From contig JAFRBA010000170.1 of NCBI GenBank assembly GCA_017405115.1, positions 1-30,252 of the forward strand: DNA of 30,252 nucleotides. The letters run 5' to 3'. A model generated the notes under the pieces. The model ran no database searches and was not told the origin of the DNA. It saw nothing but the letters and a program-made list of their open reading frames with translations. This document shows, one piece after another, positions 14,045 through 22,176 of the stretch; the stretch's first letter is position 1; the number at the start of each line of letters is the position of its first letter. Source of the stretch: Kiritimatiellia bacterium. GTDB lineage: Bacteria > Verrucomicrobiota > Kiritimatiellia > RFP12 > UBA1067. Position numbers and translations under genes: made by a program.

Positions 14045-16000
14045 ATGAAGCAACTCAAAAAACTTGCATTCGCCCTCGCGGCTGTTGCCACGACGGCCGG
14101 AGCATGGGCAGCGTCCGAATATGCCAATGGGTATGAGTGGGTCTACCAAGACATGGGCAGCTATGCATTAATCGGAAATGGCTATGGGTGCGTCGCCTCG
14201 CCCGAGCCCAAGGGCGCGGTGACGATACCCTCCACCCTTGGTGGTCTGCCGGTGCAGGTTCTCGGGGCGGATTCACTGGCAGATTGCACCGGCATCACGA
14301 GCGTGACGATACCCGAAGGCTTGCTTACTATCGGGAATCGTGCGTTAAGTGGCTGCACTGCTCTTAAGAAAGTGACGATACCGGACAGCGTGAAGATAGT
14401 TGGGGAAGAGGCATTCATCAACTGCAACGCTTCGCTCTATGACACGACGACGATTCCCGGCGTGTCGCTGGTGGATGGATGGGCCGTAGACTACGCCTCT
14501 TCGCTCTCGGGCGTACTGAATTTGAAAGGCGCCCGCGGCATCGCGAATGGCTTGTTCGACGGTAACGAAAAAATTACGAGTGTGAAGATACCCTCTACCA
14601 TGACAGAGATCGGCTACAACGCATTTCAGCTGAGCTACGTCAAGAGTGTGACGATACCGAGCAGCGTGAAGAAAATCTATCGCGATGCGTTTTCGTATAG
14701 CAGACTCACGACGGTGTATGTTGACAAGGGCGACACGGAACGCGTGCGGCAGATGCTTCTGGATTCTGACTTCGGCAATTCAAAAGTGGACAGTTTGATG
14801 TTCGTTGAGGCGGGAGCAGCTTGCAAGCTCACGGTGAAGTCCGCTAACACGAGCTACGGCACCGTGAGCGGCAGCGGAACGTACGCGCCCGGCGCGATGG
14901 TGACGATAAAGGCGAAGGCCAAGAGCGGCTACGTGTTCGCCGGGTGGTACGCCGACAAGGCGTGCAAGACGAAGCTGAACCCCCCGGGCTACGACAACCG
15001 CAAGCCGACGGTGAAGATCGAGATGCCGCCGCAGAAGACTGCCGTCTACGCCAGGTTCGTCACGAAGGCCGCGGACAAGAGCAAGCTCGGCCTCACGTCC
15101 GCCACGAAGAAGCTCGCGACGACGGCCGCGAAGGCGACGGCTGGCAAGAATTTCGAGCTCAAGCTCGGGATATATTCCTACTCGCTGATGACCGTTACGG
15201 CCAAGAGCCTGCCGAAGGGGCTCTCGATCGACAAGACGACCGGCACGATATCCGGCACGCCGACCAAGCCCGGCTCCTACACGGCGACGGTCACCGTTGC
15301 GACCGCGGCCGGCAACAAGCTTACGTTCAAGGTCAAGGTGAAGGTCTCGATCTATACGTGGTCCAAGGGCACGTTCAACGGCTACGCCTTCCCCGACGGA
15401 GGCGACAAGCTCGGTGGATACCTCACGTTCACGGTCGGCTCCACCGGCAAGATATCCGGAAAGGTCACGTACAAGGGCAAGGCGTACCCGTTCACCTCGC
15501 AGTACTCGTCCTGCTCCTCGAGCAAGGCGAAGTTCAAGCTCCCGGCCATGAAGCTCGGCTCCAAGTCGGTCGCCGCGGTCTACTTGACGGTCACGCCGAA
15601 GCAGGCCCGGATAGAGGGCGAGTCCGTCGTCGAGGCGACGGACTCAGGCGCCATATACGTCGCGCAGAAGGCGTTCAGGCTCGTCGAGGATATGTACGGA
15701 AAGTCGTACAGCTTCGACAGCGCCGACACCGGCTCGGGGCTCAAGAATGGCGACTCGATCAAGGTCACGTGGAAGGACAACGTGGTGAAGATCAGCGGCA
15801 AGGTCAACGGCAAGAGCCTCGCAGTCGGCTCCGTGCCGCTGTTCCTCTCCAGCAAAGAGGTTGTGGACTGGGACAGCAGCTACAAGTTCAGCGTCTACAT
15901 CTGCGACAGCGCGTCGGGCTACAGTGCCTGGCTGTTCTTCTTCTTGGAGACGGACTCCCTTGGCGATCTGGTTTCGGACAAGGCCATTCTGCAGAAATAG
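14045..16000 (+). CDS. Secreted BspA-type LRR protein with InlB, Ig-like and shared C-terminal modules
   Basis: A 651-residue exported protein. ATG follows GAAAGGA with 7 nt spacing; signal peptide 1-22 (KKLAFALAAVA core). Residues 45-245 are LRR_5/BspA-type repeats of about 23 residues with the consensus GITSVTIPEGLLTIGNRALSG. One InlB B-type repeat (about 259-346, GYVFAGWYADKAC), one He_PIG-like domain (350-437, LPKGLSIDKTTGTISGTP) and the shared C-terminal module (437-651, WSKGTFNGYAFPDGG) follow. BspA-type proteins mediate binding to host proteins or other cells; no anchor signal such as LPXTG is present. The first 22 codons are almost identical in DNA to those of the next gene, while the LRR parts differ. 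Confidence 0.88.
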   Translation: MKQLKKLAFALAAVATTAGAWAASEYANGYEWVYQDMGSYALIGNGYGCVASPEPKGAVTIPSTLGGLPVQVLGADSLADCTGITSVTIPEGLLTIGNRALSGCTALKKVTIPDSVKIVGEEAFINCNASLYDTTTIPGVSLVDGWAVDYASSLSGVLNLKGARGIANGLFDGNEKITSVKIPSTMTEIGYNAFQLSYVKSVTIPSSVKKIYRDAFSYSRLTTVYVDKGDTERVRQMLLDSDFGNSKVDSLMFVEAGAACKLTVKSANTSYGTVSGSGTYAPGAMVTIKAKAKSGYVFAGWYADKACKTKLNPPGYDNRKPTVKIEMPPQKTAVYARFVTKAADKSKLGLTSATKKLATTAAKATAGKNFELKLGIYSYSLMTVTAKSLPKGLSIDKTTGTISGTPTKPGSYTATVTVATAAGNKLTFKVKVKVSIYTWSKGTFNGYAFPDGGDKLGGYLTFTVGSTGKISGKVTYKGKAYPFTSQYSSCSSSKAKFKLPAMKLGSKSVAAVYLTVTPKQARIEGESVVEATDSGAIYVAQKAFRLVEDMYGKSYSFDSADTGSGLKNGDSIKVTWKDNVVKISGKVNGKSLAVGSVPLFLSSKEVVDWDSSYKFSVYICDSASGYSAWLFFFLETDSLGDLVSDKAILQK

Positions 16001-16004
16001 GGAA

Positions 16005-16050
16005 AGAACGGCCGCGACGGGGCGCGCCCCGTCGCGCCCGCAGCAAATAA
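16005..16050. repeat. REP-like palindrome (copy C)
   Basis: Contains the 20-bp perfect palindrome CGACGGGGCGCGCCCCGTCG (16015-16034) or, alternatively, the GGGCGCG/CGCGCCC hairpin of copy B, then CGCAGCAAATAA. Begins shortly after the previous stop and ends 24 nt before the next Shine-Dalgarno. Confidence 0.8.
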
Positions 16051-16088
16051 GTAACCAATAAAGAAACCAAAAGAAAGGACAACAACTG

Positions 16089-18503
16089 ATGAAGCAACTC
16101 AAAAAACTTGCATTCGCCCTCGCGGCTGTTGCCGCGACGGCCGGAGCATGGGCAGAGCCGTCCGTACCGGGCGGTGATCCGATAGACGACGATCCGGACT
16201 GGTACGAGGACACGATTGAAGGATACACCTGGCAGTACGTCATCGAGAGCGGTGATTACAATGGCGCGATGATTGTCGGCATCGAACCTTCGCCGACGGG
16301 CCCGCTGGTGATACCCGACAGCGTCAGCTTGCCCCAGACGGGCGACAGCCTGACGGTTGTCGGCGTGGGGAACGAAGCATTCAGGGGCTGCAGCGGGATT
16401 ACAAGCGTGACGATCCCGGAGACCTTCCAGAGGATTGGAGCGTCGGCGTTCCTTGACTGCACCAGCCTTGCGACGGTGGATCTTGGCAACGCCACGCCTG
16501 ATATTAACTTCAGTGCGTTTTCTGGCTGCAACAGTCTGAAGACCTTTACGGTGTCCAGCGACAACCCCGTGTACAAAGTCGTGTCAAAGATGCTTGTGAC
16601 GAAGCAGATCGACGTGCTCACGTGCGGCGTGAACGGCGCCGTGACGATTCCAAGCGGCGTGGAGACGATCGGCCGAGGGGCATTCTGGGGTCGCGGCGGC
16701 CTTACGAGCGTGAAGATACCCAGCGGCGTGACGGCCATAGACATGGATGCGTTCCGTGACTGCACCGCCCTTACGAGCGTGACGATACCCGGCGGCGTGG
16801 CGGCCATCGGGGAATGCGCGTTCTATAAATGCAGCGGGCTTTCTAGCGTGACGATACCCGACAGCGTGACGAGCATCGGGGCATCTGCGTTCAAAGGCTG
16901 CAAGAGCTCGCTTTTCGACACAAAGACGATCCCCGGCGTCAAGCTGGTGGACGGCTGGGCCGTGGACTACACCTCCTCGCTATCGGGCGCATTGGACCTG
17001 ACCGGCGTCCGCGGCATCGCGGAGGGAGCCTTCGCCGACTGCACCGCGATTACGAGCGTGAAACTGCCGAATGGCCTTACGGCCATTCCGGACTATGTGT
17101 TCGAATTTTGCGACAATCTTACGACTGTGACTATACCGAAAAGCGTTTTGGACATTTCGAAGGATGCGTTCCCGCGGAATGTGATCAGAACGGTCTGGAC
17201 GGAGAAGGGCGACACGGAGCGCGTGAAGTCGCTTTTGGAGGATGCGTGGATTGACACGGACAAGATCACGTTCAAGGAGATAGGAACGTCTTTCAAGCTT
17301 ACGGTCAAGTCCAGCAACACGAGCTACGGCACGGTGAGCGGGAGCGGCACCTACGACGAAGGCACGAAGGTGACGATACAGGCATCTGCCAAGAGCGGCT
17401 ATGGCTTCGCCGGCTGGTACACCGACAATGCTTGCACGAAGGCGCTGAACCCCAAGGGCTACGACAACCGGAAGCCGGCCGTCAAGGTCGTGATGCCGTC
17501 CAAGAACACGGCGATCTACGCGAAGTTCATCACGAAGGCCGAAGACAAGGCCGCGCTCAAGGTCACGTCCGCCACCAAGGAACTCGCGACGACGCCCTTT
17601 ACGTCGACGGCGGGCTACAGTCTCTCGCTGCAGCTCGGCGTGAAATCCGCCACGCTTCTTTCGTTTTCGTCGAAGACCGTGCCGGCGGGCCTGACGCTGG
17701 AGACGCGGACGGGCAAGATATCCGGCATTCCCACCGTGCCCGGCTCCTACACGATGTCGGTGACGGTGAAGACGGCGGCCGGCAACAGCACGACGCTTAA
17801 GGTGAAGATCAAAATCCTGGCGCCGAAGTGGGCGCAGGGCACCTTCTGGGGCTACGTCTTCCCTGAAGGGCTCAGCAAGCCCGGCGGGACCCTCACGTTC
17901 AAGGTCGGCTCCACCGGCAAGATCTCCGGCAAAGTCACATACAAGGGCAAGGCGTACTCGTTCACCTCGAATTACACGGACTGCGACTTTGTCAATGCCG
18001 AGTTCACGCCTCCATCGCTGAAGCTGGGTTCGAAGACCTTCAAGCTGGGCCGCGTGACGGTTACGGATGAAGAGCTAAAGTTCGAAGGGAACGGCGGGCT
18101 GTTCTACGTGGCGTCGAATGCCGGCGGCACGTTCTTCGCGCAGAAGCCGTTCAAGTTCATCACCTCCAGCGGCTACCTCGCTTCTATCTACAAGTGGTCC
18201 AAGAAGTTCACCAGCACGACCTCCGGTTCGGGGCTGTCCGGCAACGACTGGCTGAAAGTCACTCTGATGGACGACGTTGCGGTGGTCAAAGGAAAGGTGG
18301 GAGGGAAGAGCTTCTCCTTGTCCGCGCCGCTAAACTACACCCGCAAGAAGATTGCGAGCAACGGGTTCACCACCTACGAGTTCCGCGCCTACGTCTACGA
18401 CGCCAAGACGGGCTACCGCAAGTGGCTGCAGTTCACTGCGCTTGCGGAGGATGACAGGAAGGGCAGCGATGTCCAGCGCATCACGACCAAGTTCAAGAAT
18501 TAG
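16089..18503 (+). CDS. Secreted BspA-type LRR protein, longer paralogue
   Basis: An 804-residue exported protein with signal peptide 1-22, whose coding DNA differs at one position from that of the previous gene over the first 66 bases. About 45-385 hold a longer series of LRR_5 repeats (SVTIPxxVxxIGxxAFxxC pattern), including TSVTIPGGVAAIGECAF. The InlB repeat is at 401-490, the He_PIG-like domain at 490-578 and the shared module at 581-804 (WAQGTFWGYVFPEG, GKISGKVTYKGKAYSF). A stretch KLVDGWAVDYTSSLSGAL recurs from the previous gene, so the LRR regions are also related. AAAGGA lies 9 nt before the ATG. Likely function is surface or matrix attachment, by analogy to BspA; the ligand is unknown. 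Confidence 0.88.
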   Translation: MKQLKKLAFALAAVAATAGAWAEPSVPGGDPIDDDPDWYEDTIEGYTWQYVIESGDYNGAMIVGIEPSPTGPLVIPDSVSLPQTGDSLTVVGVGNEAFRGCSGITSVTIPETFQRIGASAFLDCTSLATVDLGNATPDINFSAFSGCNSLKTFTVSSDNPVYKVVSKMLVTKQIDVLTCGVNGAVTIPSGVETIGRGAFWGRGGLTSVKIPSGVTAIDMDAFRDCTALTSVTIPGGVAAIGECAFYKCSGLSSVTIPDSVTSIGASAFKGCKSSLFDTKTIPGVKLVDGWAVDYTSSLSGALDLTGVRGIAEGAFADCTAITSVKLPNGLTAIPDYVFEFCDNLTTVTIPKSVLDISKDAFPRNVIRTVWTEKGDTERVKSLLEDAWIDTDKITFKEIGTSFKLTVKSSNTSYGTVSGSGTYDEGTKVTIQASAKSGYGFAGWYTDNACTKALNPKGYDNRKPAVKVVMPSKNTAIYAKFITKAEDKAALKVTSATKELATTPFTSTAGYSLSLQLGVKSATLLSFSSKTVPAGLTLETRTGKISGIPTVPGSYTMSVTVKTAAGNSTTLKVKIKILAPKWAQGTFWGYVFPEGLSKPGGTLTFKVGSTGKISGKVTYKGKAYSFTSNYTDCDFVNAEFTPPSLKLGSKTFKLGRVTVTDEELKFEGNGGLFYVASNAGGTFFAQKPFKFITSSGYLASIYKWSKKFTSTTSGSGLSGNDWLKVTLMDDVAVVKGKVGGKSFSLSAPLNYTRKKIASNGFTTYEFRAYVYDAKTGYRKWLQFTALAEDDRKGSDVQRITTKFKN

Positions 18504-18508
18504 GGAGA

Positions 18509-18555
18509 AAGAACGGCCGCGACGGGGCGCGCCCCGTCGCGCCCGCAGCAAATAA
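18509..18555. repeat. REP-like palindrome (copy D)
   Basis: Near-identical to copy C: GAACGGCCG then the 20-bp palindrome (18520-18539) and GCGCCCGCAGCAAATAA. It lies 6 nt after the previous stop and ends 3 nt before the next gene's Shine-Dalgarno (GAAGGAG, 18558-18564). Confidence 0.8.
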
Positions 18556-18570
18556 CCGAAGGAGAAACAG

Positions 18571-19833
18571 ATGAAGCAACTGGGAAAGATGGCGTTCGCC
18601 CTCGCGGCGGCGGTGATCGCGTCGACGACGTGGGCTAAGTCCTACAAGCTGACGCTGAAGTCCGACAACACCAAGCACGGCACGGTGAGCGGCGGCGGAA
18701 AGTACTCGGAGGGCAAGAGGGTGACCATCAAGGCCTCTGCCAAGAAAGGATACGTGTTCGCCGGATGGTACTCCGACGAGGCGTGCAAAAAACGCGACGA
18801 ACACCTGATATACAAGGGGCATTATCAGGATCCCAAGGTGACGGTGGAGATTCCGGACTACAGCTCCACGCTATACGCCAAGTTCATCACCGTGGCCAAG
18901 GACAAGAAGTCGCTCAAGCTCACCGGCCTCAAGAAGTACGAGACAGAGGCGTACGTGGGCACATACGAATCCTTCGGCTCCCTGCTTACGGGCGCCAAGT
19001 CTGCATCGCGCGCGACGCTGACGTTCAAGAACCTTCCCAAGGGGCTGGAGCTTCTCGGCAACGACATCCTGGAGGGCCGTCCGCGCAGGCCTGGAAAGTA
19101 CGTTGTCAGGGCCACGCTCACGAGCGCGGCCGGGAACTCGATCACGCAGAAGTTCAAGATCTACGTGAAGGCGCCGAAATGGGCGACCCGCACGTTCAAC
19201 GGCGCGGTGTCCATAAGCGGCAAGGTCATGGAGGCATACGTCCAATACTCCTCGGACTCCTACGGCCTCGTGAGCGGCACCCTCCTGTACAAGACCAACT
19301 CCTATCCGTTCAAGACGTCGCTCTCGTATTGCTCCGACAAGAAGTCCAAGTTCTCCCCGACGATCACGATGGGACGGAAGACCTACAAGATGGGCACCGT
19401 GGTCTCTCGGCCTCTCGAGCTGCCGAACGGCACTGTCATAGGGGTTGCCGACACGTCGTCCGGCAACTGGATTGCCCAGACAACTGCGAATCTGCTGAAG
19501 AAGGGCGGTACGCTCGACTTCCTCCTCGACAAGACCTATGCGTTCGATCACACGGTCCCGAACAGCGGGCTCAGGAAGGGCGACGAGCTGCACTTCGACT
19601 TCTACCTCGGGAACGTCGGCGACGTCGTGGAAGTGTCCGGCACTGCAAACGGCAAGAAGCTCAGGCCCGTGGCCGTTCCGCTGATCATTGTCTCCGCCAC
19701 CGGAGACAACTCCTATGGCTTTGAGATCATCATCGCCAGCGCCCTGACGAAATACTACAAGCGAATGGTTTTGAAGGCAGATAGGGACGGGACGGTCAAC
19801 TGGGAGTTCATCCCCGACTACGTGTTCGAATAG
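18571..19833 (+). CDS. Secreted InlB-repeat protein with shared C-terminal module
   Basis: A 420-residue exported protein; signal peptide 1-22 (ATG after GAAGGAG, 6 nt). It has no LRR or enzymatic domain. The InlB-type repeat starts at once (about 25-115, GYVFAGWYSDEACKK), followed by a diverged He_PIG-like domain (116-203, LPKGLELLGNDILEGRPRRPG) and the shared module (204-420, WATRTFNG, SGTLLYKTNSYPF). It is the most diverged copy of the module. Its layout equals the LRR paralogues with the N-terminal part removed. Probably surface-exposed or secreted; function unknown. Confidence 0.82.
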   Translation: MKQLGKMAFALAAAVIASTTWAKSYKLTLKSDNTKHGTVSGGGKYSEGKRVTIKASAKKGYVFAGWYSDEACKKRDEHLIYKGHYQDPKVTVEIPDYSSTLYAKFITVAKDKKSLKLTGLKKYETEAYVGTYESFGSLLTGAKSASRATLTFKNLPKGLELLGNDILEGRPRRPGKYVVRATLTSAAGNSITQKFKIYVKAPKWATRTFNGAVSISGKVMEAYVQYSSDSYGLVSGTLLYKTNSYPFKTSLSYCSDKKSKFSPTITMGRKTYKMGTVVSRPLELPNGTVIGVADTSSGNWIAQTTANLLKKGGTLDFLLDKTYAFDHTVPNSGLRKGDELHFDFYLGNVGDVVEVSGTANGKKLRPVAVPLIIVSATGDNSYGFEIIIASALTKYYKRMVLKADRDGTVNWEFIPDYVFE

Positions 19834-19844
19834 CAGGTGCGCGG

Positions 19845-19879
19845 CCCTCCCGCAACTGCGAGAGCATTGTGCGGGAGGG
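19845..19879. repeat. Ten-base-pair inverted repeat
   Basis: CCCTCCCGCA (19845-19854) and TGCGGGAGGG (19870-19879) are perfect inverted repeats with a 15-nt loop, between the gene stop and REP copy E. No T-run follows. It may be a further variant of the REP family. Confidence 0.7.
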
Positions 19880-19886
19880 ACATTCC

Positions 19887-19922
19887 GGGAGGGGCGCGCC
19901 CCGTCGCGCCCGCAACAAATAA
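19887..19922. repeat. REP-like palindrome (copy E)
   Basis: GGGAGGGGCGCG with the GGGCGCG/CGCGCCC stem and the flank CGCAACAAATAACC, ending next to the Shine-Dalgarno (AAAGGAGA) of the following gene. Confidence 0.8.
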
Positions 19923-19937
19923 CCAAAGGAGAGACAG

Positions 19938-20828
19938 ATGAAGCAACTGGGAAAGATGGCGTTCGCCCTCGCGGCGGTCGCGCTTTCGTGCACGGCGCAG
20001 GCGGGCTCGCTTAAGTGGACCAAGGGCGCCAACGCCGACACCGTCATTGCAAAGGCGAAGAAGGCCGGGAAGCCGATCTTTATGATTGGTGGCCGCGAGA
20101 CGTGCGTCAACACGACGACAACCCGCGACCAGTCCTGCGAGAATGCGTCTGTGCGAGCCGCTCTCGGCGACTACTTCCTGTGGTTCTGCAACTGCGACGA
20201 ACAGCGTGACGACTTCTGGTACTACGCCACTCCATACAGTGACCCAGACAATGGTATCATGCTGCCGCTCTGCGCCGTGATAAACCCGAACAAGCCGGAC
20301 GTCTGTGCAGCAGCGACTTCAGGTCGCCAGGGCCCGTCTGACCTGCTGTCTCTTCTCGACAAGGCGGAGAAGAAGGTCTTCAAGACGGTGACGTTCAACG
20401 CGAACGGCGGCACTGCTGCGAAGTCGAAGGTCAAGGCACTCGTCAACGGCAAGGTCGGCACGCTGCCGAAGGCCACGCGGAAGGGCTACAGGCTCTCTGG
20501 CTGGTTTACCGCGAAGAGCGGCGGCACGCAGGTGACGGATGCGACGAAGGTGAAGAAGGACGTCACGTTCTACGCGCAGTGGAAGAGGAACAAGTACACG
20601 ATCAAGTTCCACAAGAACGGCGGAACCGGCTCGATGGGCAGCATCACCGCGTCGTACGGCAAGACGGTCAAGCTTCCGGCGAACGCCTTCAAGAAGTCCG
20701 GCTACAAGTTCAAGGGCTGGGCGAAGAAGAAGAGCGGCACTGTTGCCTACAAGAACAAGGCCGAGGTGAAGAACCTCACCGACAAGAACGGCGAGACGGT
20801 AACGCTCTACGCGGTGTGGAAGAAGTAA
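19938..20828 (+). CDS. Secreted thioredoxin-fold-like protein with two Listeria-Bacteroides (InlB) repeats
   Basis: A 296-residue exported protein; signal peptide 1-22, its coding DNA identical to that of the previous gene for about 40 bases. Residues 35-145 resemble a thioredoxin-like domain of the Thioredoxin_7/DUF255 type: AKKAGKPIFMIGG for beta-1, and LPLCAVINP in the position of the cis-Pro strand. The usual CXXC is absent: C56 and C67 are ten residues apart, so oxidoreductase activity is doubtful. Two InlB/Flg_new repeats follow (about 150-216 and 220-295), each of the NGG...GYxxxGW...FYAxW type. It lacks the shared C-terminal module, so it shares only the 5' end and repeat type with its neighbours. 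Confidence 0.75.
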   Translation: MKQLGKMAFALAAVALSCTAQAGSLKWTKGANADTVIAKAKKAGKPIFMIGGRETCVNTTTTRDQSCENASVRAALGDYFLWFCNCDEQRDDFWYYATPYSDPDNGIMLPLCAVINPNKPDVCAAATSGRQGPSDLLSLLDKAEKKVFKTVTFNANGGTAAKSKVKALVNGKVGTLPKATRKGYRLSGWFTAKSGGTQVTDATKVKKDVTFYAQWKRNKYTIKFHKNGGTGSMGSITASYGKTVKLPANAFKKSGYKFKGWAKKKSGTVAYKNKAEVKNLTDKNGETVTLYAVWKK

Positions 20829-20866
20829 CAGCCGTCGGCGACGATGTTTCGACAACAAAGCCATCT

Positions 20867-20904
20867 TGGGCGGGGCGCGCCCCGTCGCGCCCTCAGCAAA
20901 CAAC
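20867..20904. repeat. REP-like palindrome (copy F)
   Basis: GGCGGGGCGCGCCCCGTCGC core followed by CTCAGCAAACAAC, between the thioredoxin-like gene and the last array gene. Confidence 0.78.
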
Positions 20905-20929
20905 AATACAACAGAAAGGAAACCACAAG

Positions 20930-21991
20930 ATGAAAACCAAGTTTCTGAGGACGGCGGTCAAGGCCATCGCATGCGCGGCGGTCGCTCTTTCGTGCGCGGC
21001 GGACGCGTCGGCGGCAGTCGCGAAGAATGCCGCCACGAAGACGAAGATCTCGTTCACGTCCGCAACGAAGAAACTCGCAACGACGCCCGCCAAGGCGACG
21101 GCCGGCAAGTCGTTCTCGCTGAAGATCGGCGTGAAGCCGGCCACATCCGGCCTGAAGTTCATAGTCAGCGGTCTGCCCAAGGGGCTTTCGATCGACAAGA
21201 CTACGGGCGAGATCACCGGCAAGCCCACCAAGCCCGGCAACTTCACCGCGTCAGTGACGGTGCGGGCGGGCTCCAAGGTCACCCCGATAACCCAGCGTGT
21301 GAAGTTCAAGGTGTCGGTTCCGTCCTGGGCGAAGGGCACGTTCAACGGCTACGCCTTCCCCGACGGAGGCAACAAGCCGGGCGGCTACCTGGCGTTCACG
21401 GTCGGCTCCACCGGCAAGGTCTCCGGCAAGGTCACGTACAAGGGCGTTGCGTACCCGTTTACCTCGAAGTACACCTACTGCTCCGCGAAAAAGGCCAAGT
21501 TCACGCCGGAGAAGATGAAGCTCGGCACCAAGACGCTTGATCCTGGCCTGATCACTGTCAAGGTGGTGGACGACTTCGGAAGGATAAGGGATGTTTCCGT
21601 CGTCGAGGCGGTGAACGTGACCAGCACCTACATCGCGCAAAAGCCGGCTGGGCTGGTCTGCCCTGGCGGGGTGTTCGAGAGCTTCAACGGCTACAAGTAC
21701 ACCTTCAAGGCGCGGGACGAGGGCTCCGGTCTTGGCAGCGACGATTCGCTGAAGATCAAGATGGAGAACGACGCGGTCATGGTCAGCGGCTTTTTCGGTG
21801 GCAAGAAGATCGCCGCCACCAGCATTCCGCTGTTTGTGACCTCCTTTAGGAAGTCCAGTTCGGGCGACTTCGTATCCTCCCTGTGCATATACATCTACGA
21901 CCACAAGGTAAAATACCGCAAGTGGCTGTTCTTCGACATAACGGTCAACGGCGACAAGCTGATGAACTTCGATACCCGGTTCAGCGACTGA
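20930..21991 (+). CDS. Secreted minimal-module protein (Ig-like plus shared C-terminal module)
   Basis: A 353-residue exported protein; ATG follows GAAAGGA (9 nt), signal peptide 1-28 ending near ADASA. The He_PIG-like domain starts at once (about 38-130, SATKKLATTPAKATAGKSF, LPKGLSIDKTTGEITGKP), then comes the shared module (133-353, WAKGTFNGYAFPDGG, GKVSGKVTYKGVAYPF). It has no LRR, InlB or peptidase part and is the shortest version of the architecture. Its C-terminal half is closest to that of the first LRR paralogue. It is the last gene of the array and is followed by an intrinsic terminator. Confidence 0.82.
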   Translation: MKTKFLRTAVKAIACAAVALSCAADASAAVAKNAATKTKISFTSATKKLATTPAKATAGKSFSLKIGVKPATSGLKFIVSGLPKGLSIDKTTGEITGKPTKPGNFTASVTVRAGSKVTPITQRVKFKVSVPSWAKGTFNGYAFPDGGNKPGGYLAFTVGSTGKVSGKVTYKGVAYPFTSKYTYCSAKKAKFTPEKMKLGTKTLDPGLITVKVVDDFGRIRDVSVVEAVNVTSTYIAQKPAGLVCPGGVFESFNGYKYTFKARDEGSGLGSDDSLKIKMENDAVMVSGFFGGKKIAATSIPLFVTSFRKSSSGDFVSSLCIYIYDHKVKYRKWLFFDITVNGDKLMNFDTRFSD

Positions 21992-22016
21992 GCTGAGGAG
22001 GCGTCTCCGCAAAATG

Positions 22017-22047
22017 GCCACGGTCGCGACGGCGGCCGTGGCTTTTT
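22017..22047 (+). terminator. Intrinsic terminator closing the secreted-protein array
   Basis: GCCACGGTC (22017-22025) and GGCCGTGGC (22034-22042) pair over 9 bp (one G-U) with an 8-nt loop, followed directly by TTTTT. Located 26 nt after the last array stop codon. Confidence 0.85.
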
Positions 22048-22084
22048 CTGTATAACGGCCCCGGCGGACGCCTCATAGCCTGAA

Positions 22085-22105
22085 ACGCGACGGGGCGCGT
22101 CCCTC
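22085..22105. repeat. Degenerate REP-like remnant
   Basis: ACGCGACGGGGCGCG followed by TCCCTCCC. It matches the left half of the array palindromes and then diverges. Lies outside the array, between terminator and next promoter. Confidence 0.4.
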
Positions 22106-22137
22106 CCTAGATTTGGAATTGTCCCATATGTTCGCTG

Positions 22138-22166
22138 TTGCTTTCGCGCGCGGAATTTAGTATAAT
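22138..22166 (+). promoter_or_regulatory. Sigma-70 promoter of the TPR-Exb operon
   Basis: TTGCTT (-35, 22138-22143), 17-nt spacer, TATAAT (-10, 22161-22166). The predicted start is near 22173, only about 4 nt before the ATG at 22177, so the first gene may be read from a nearly leaderless mRNA. Confidence 0.7.
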
Positions 22167-22176
22167 TGTCTCCATC

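Noticed and set aside
15980..16050. REP copies as intrinsic terminators between array genes
   Set aside because: The GC hairpins are not followed by T-runs but by A-rich sequence with a Shine-Dalgarno, so termination there is unlikely.
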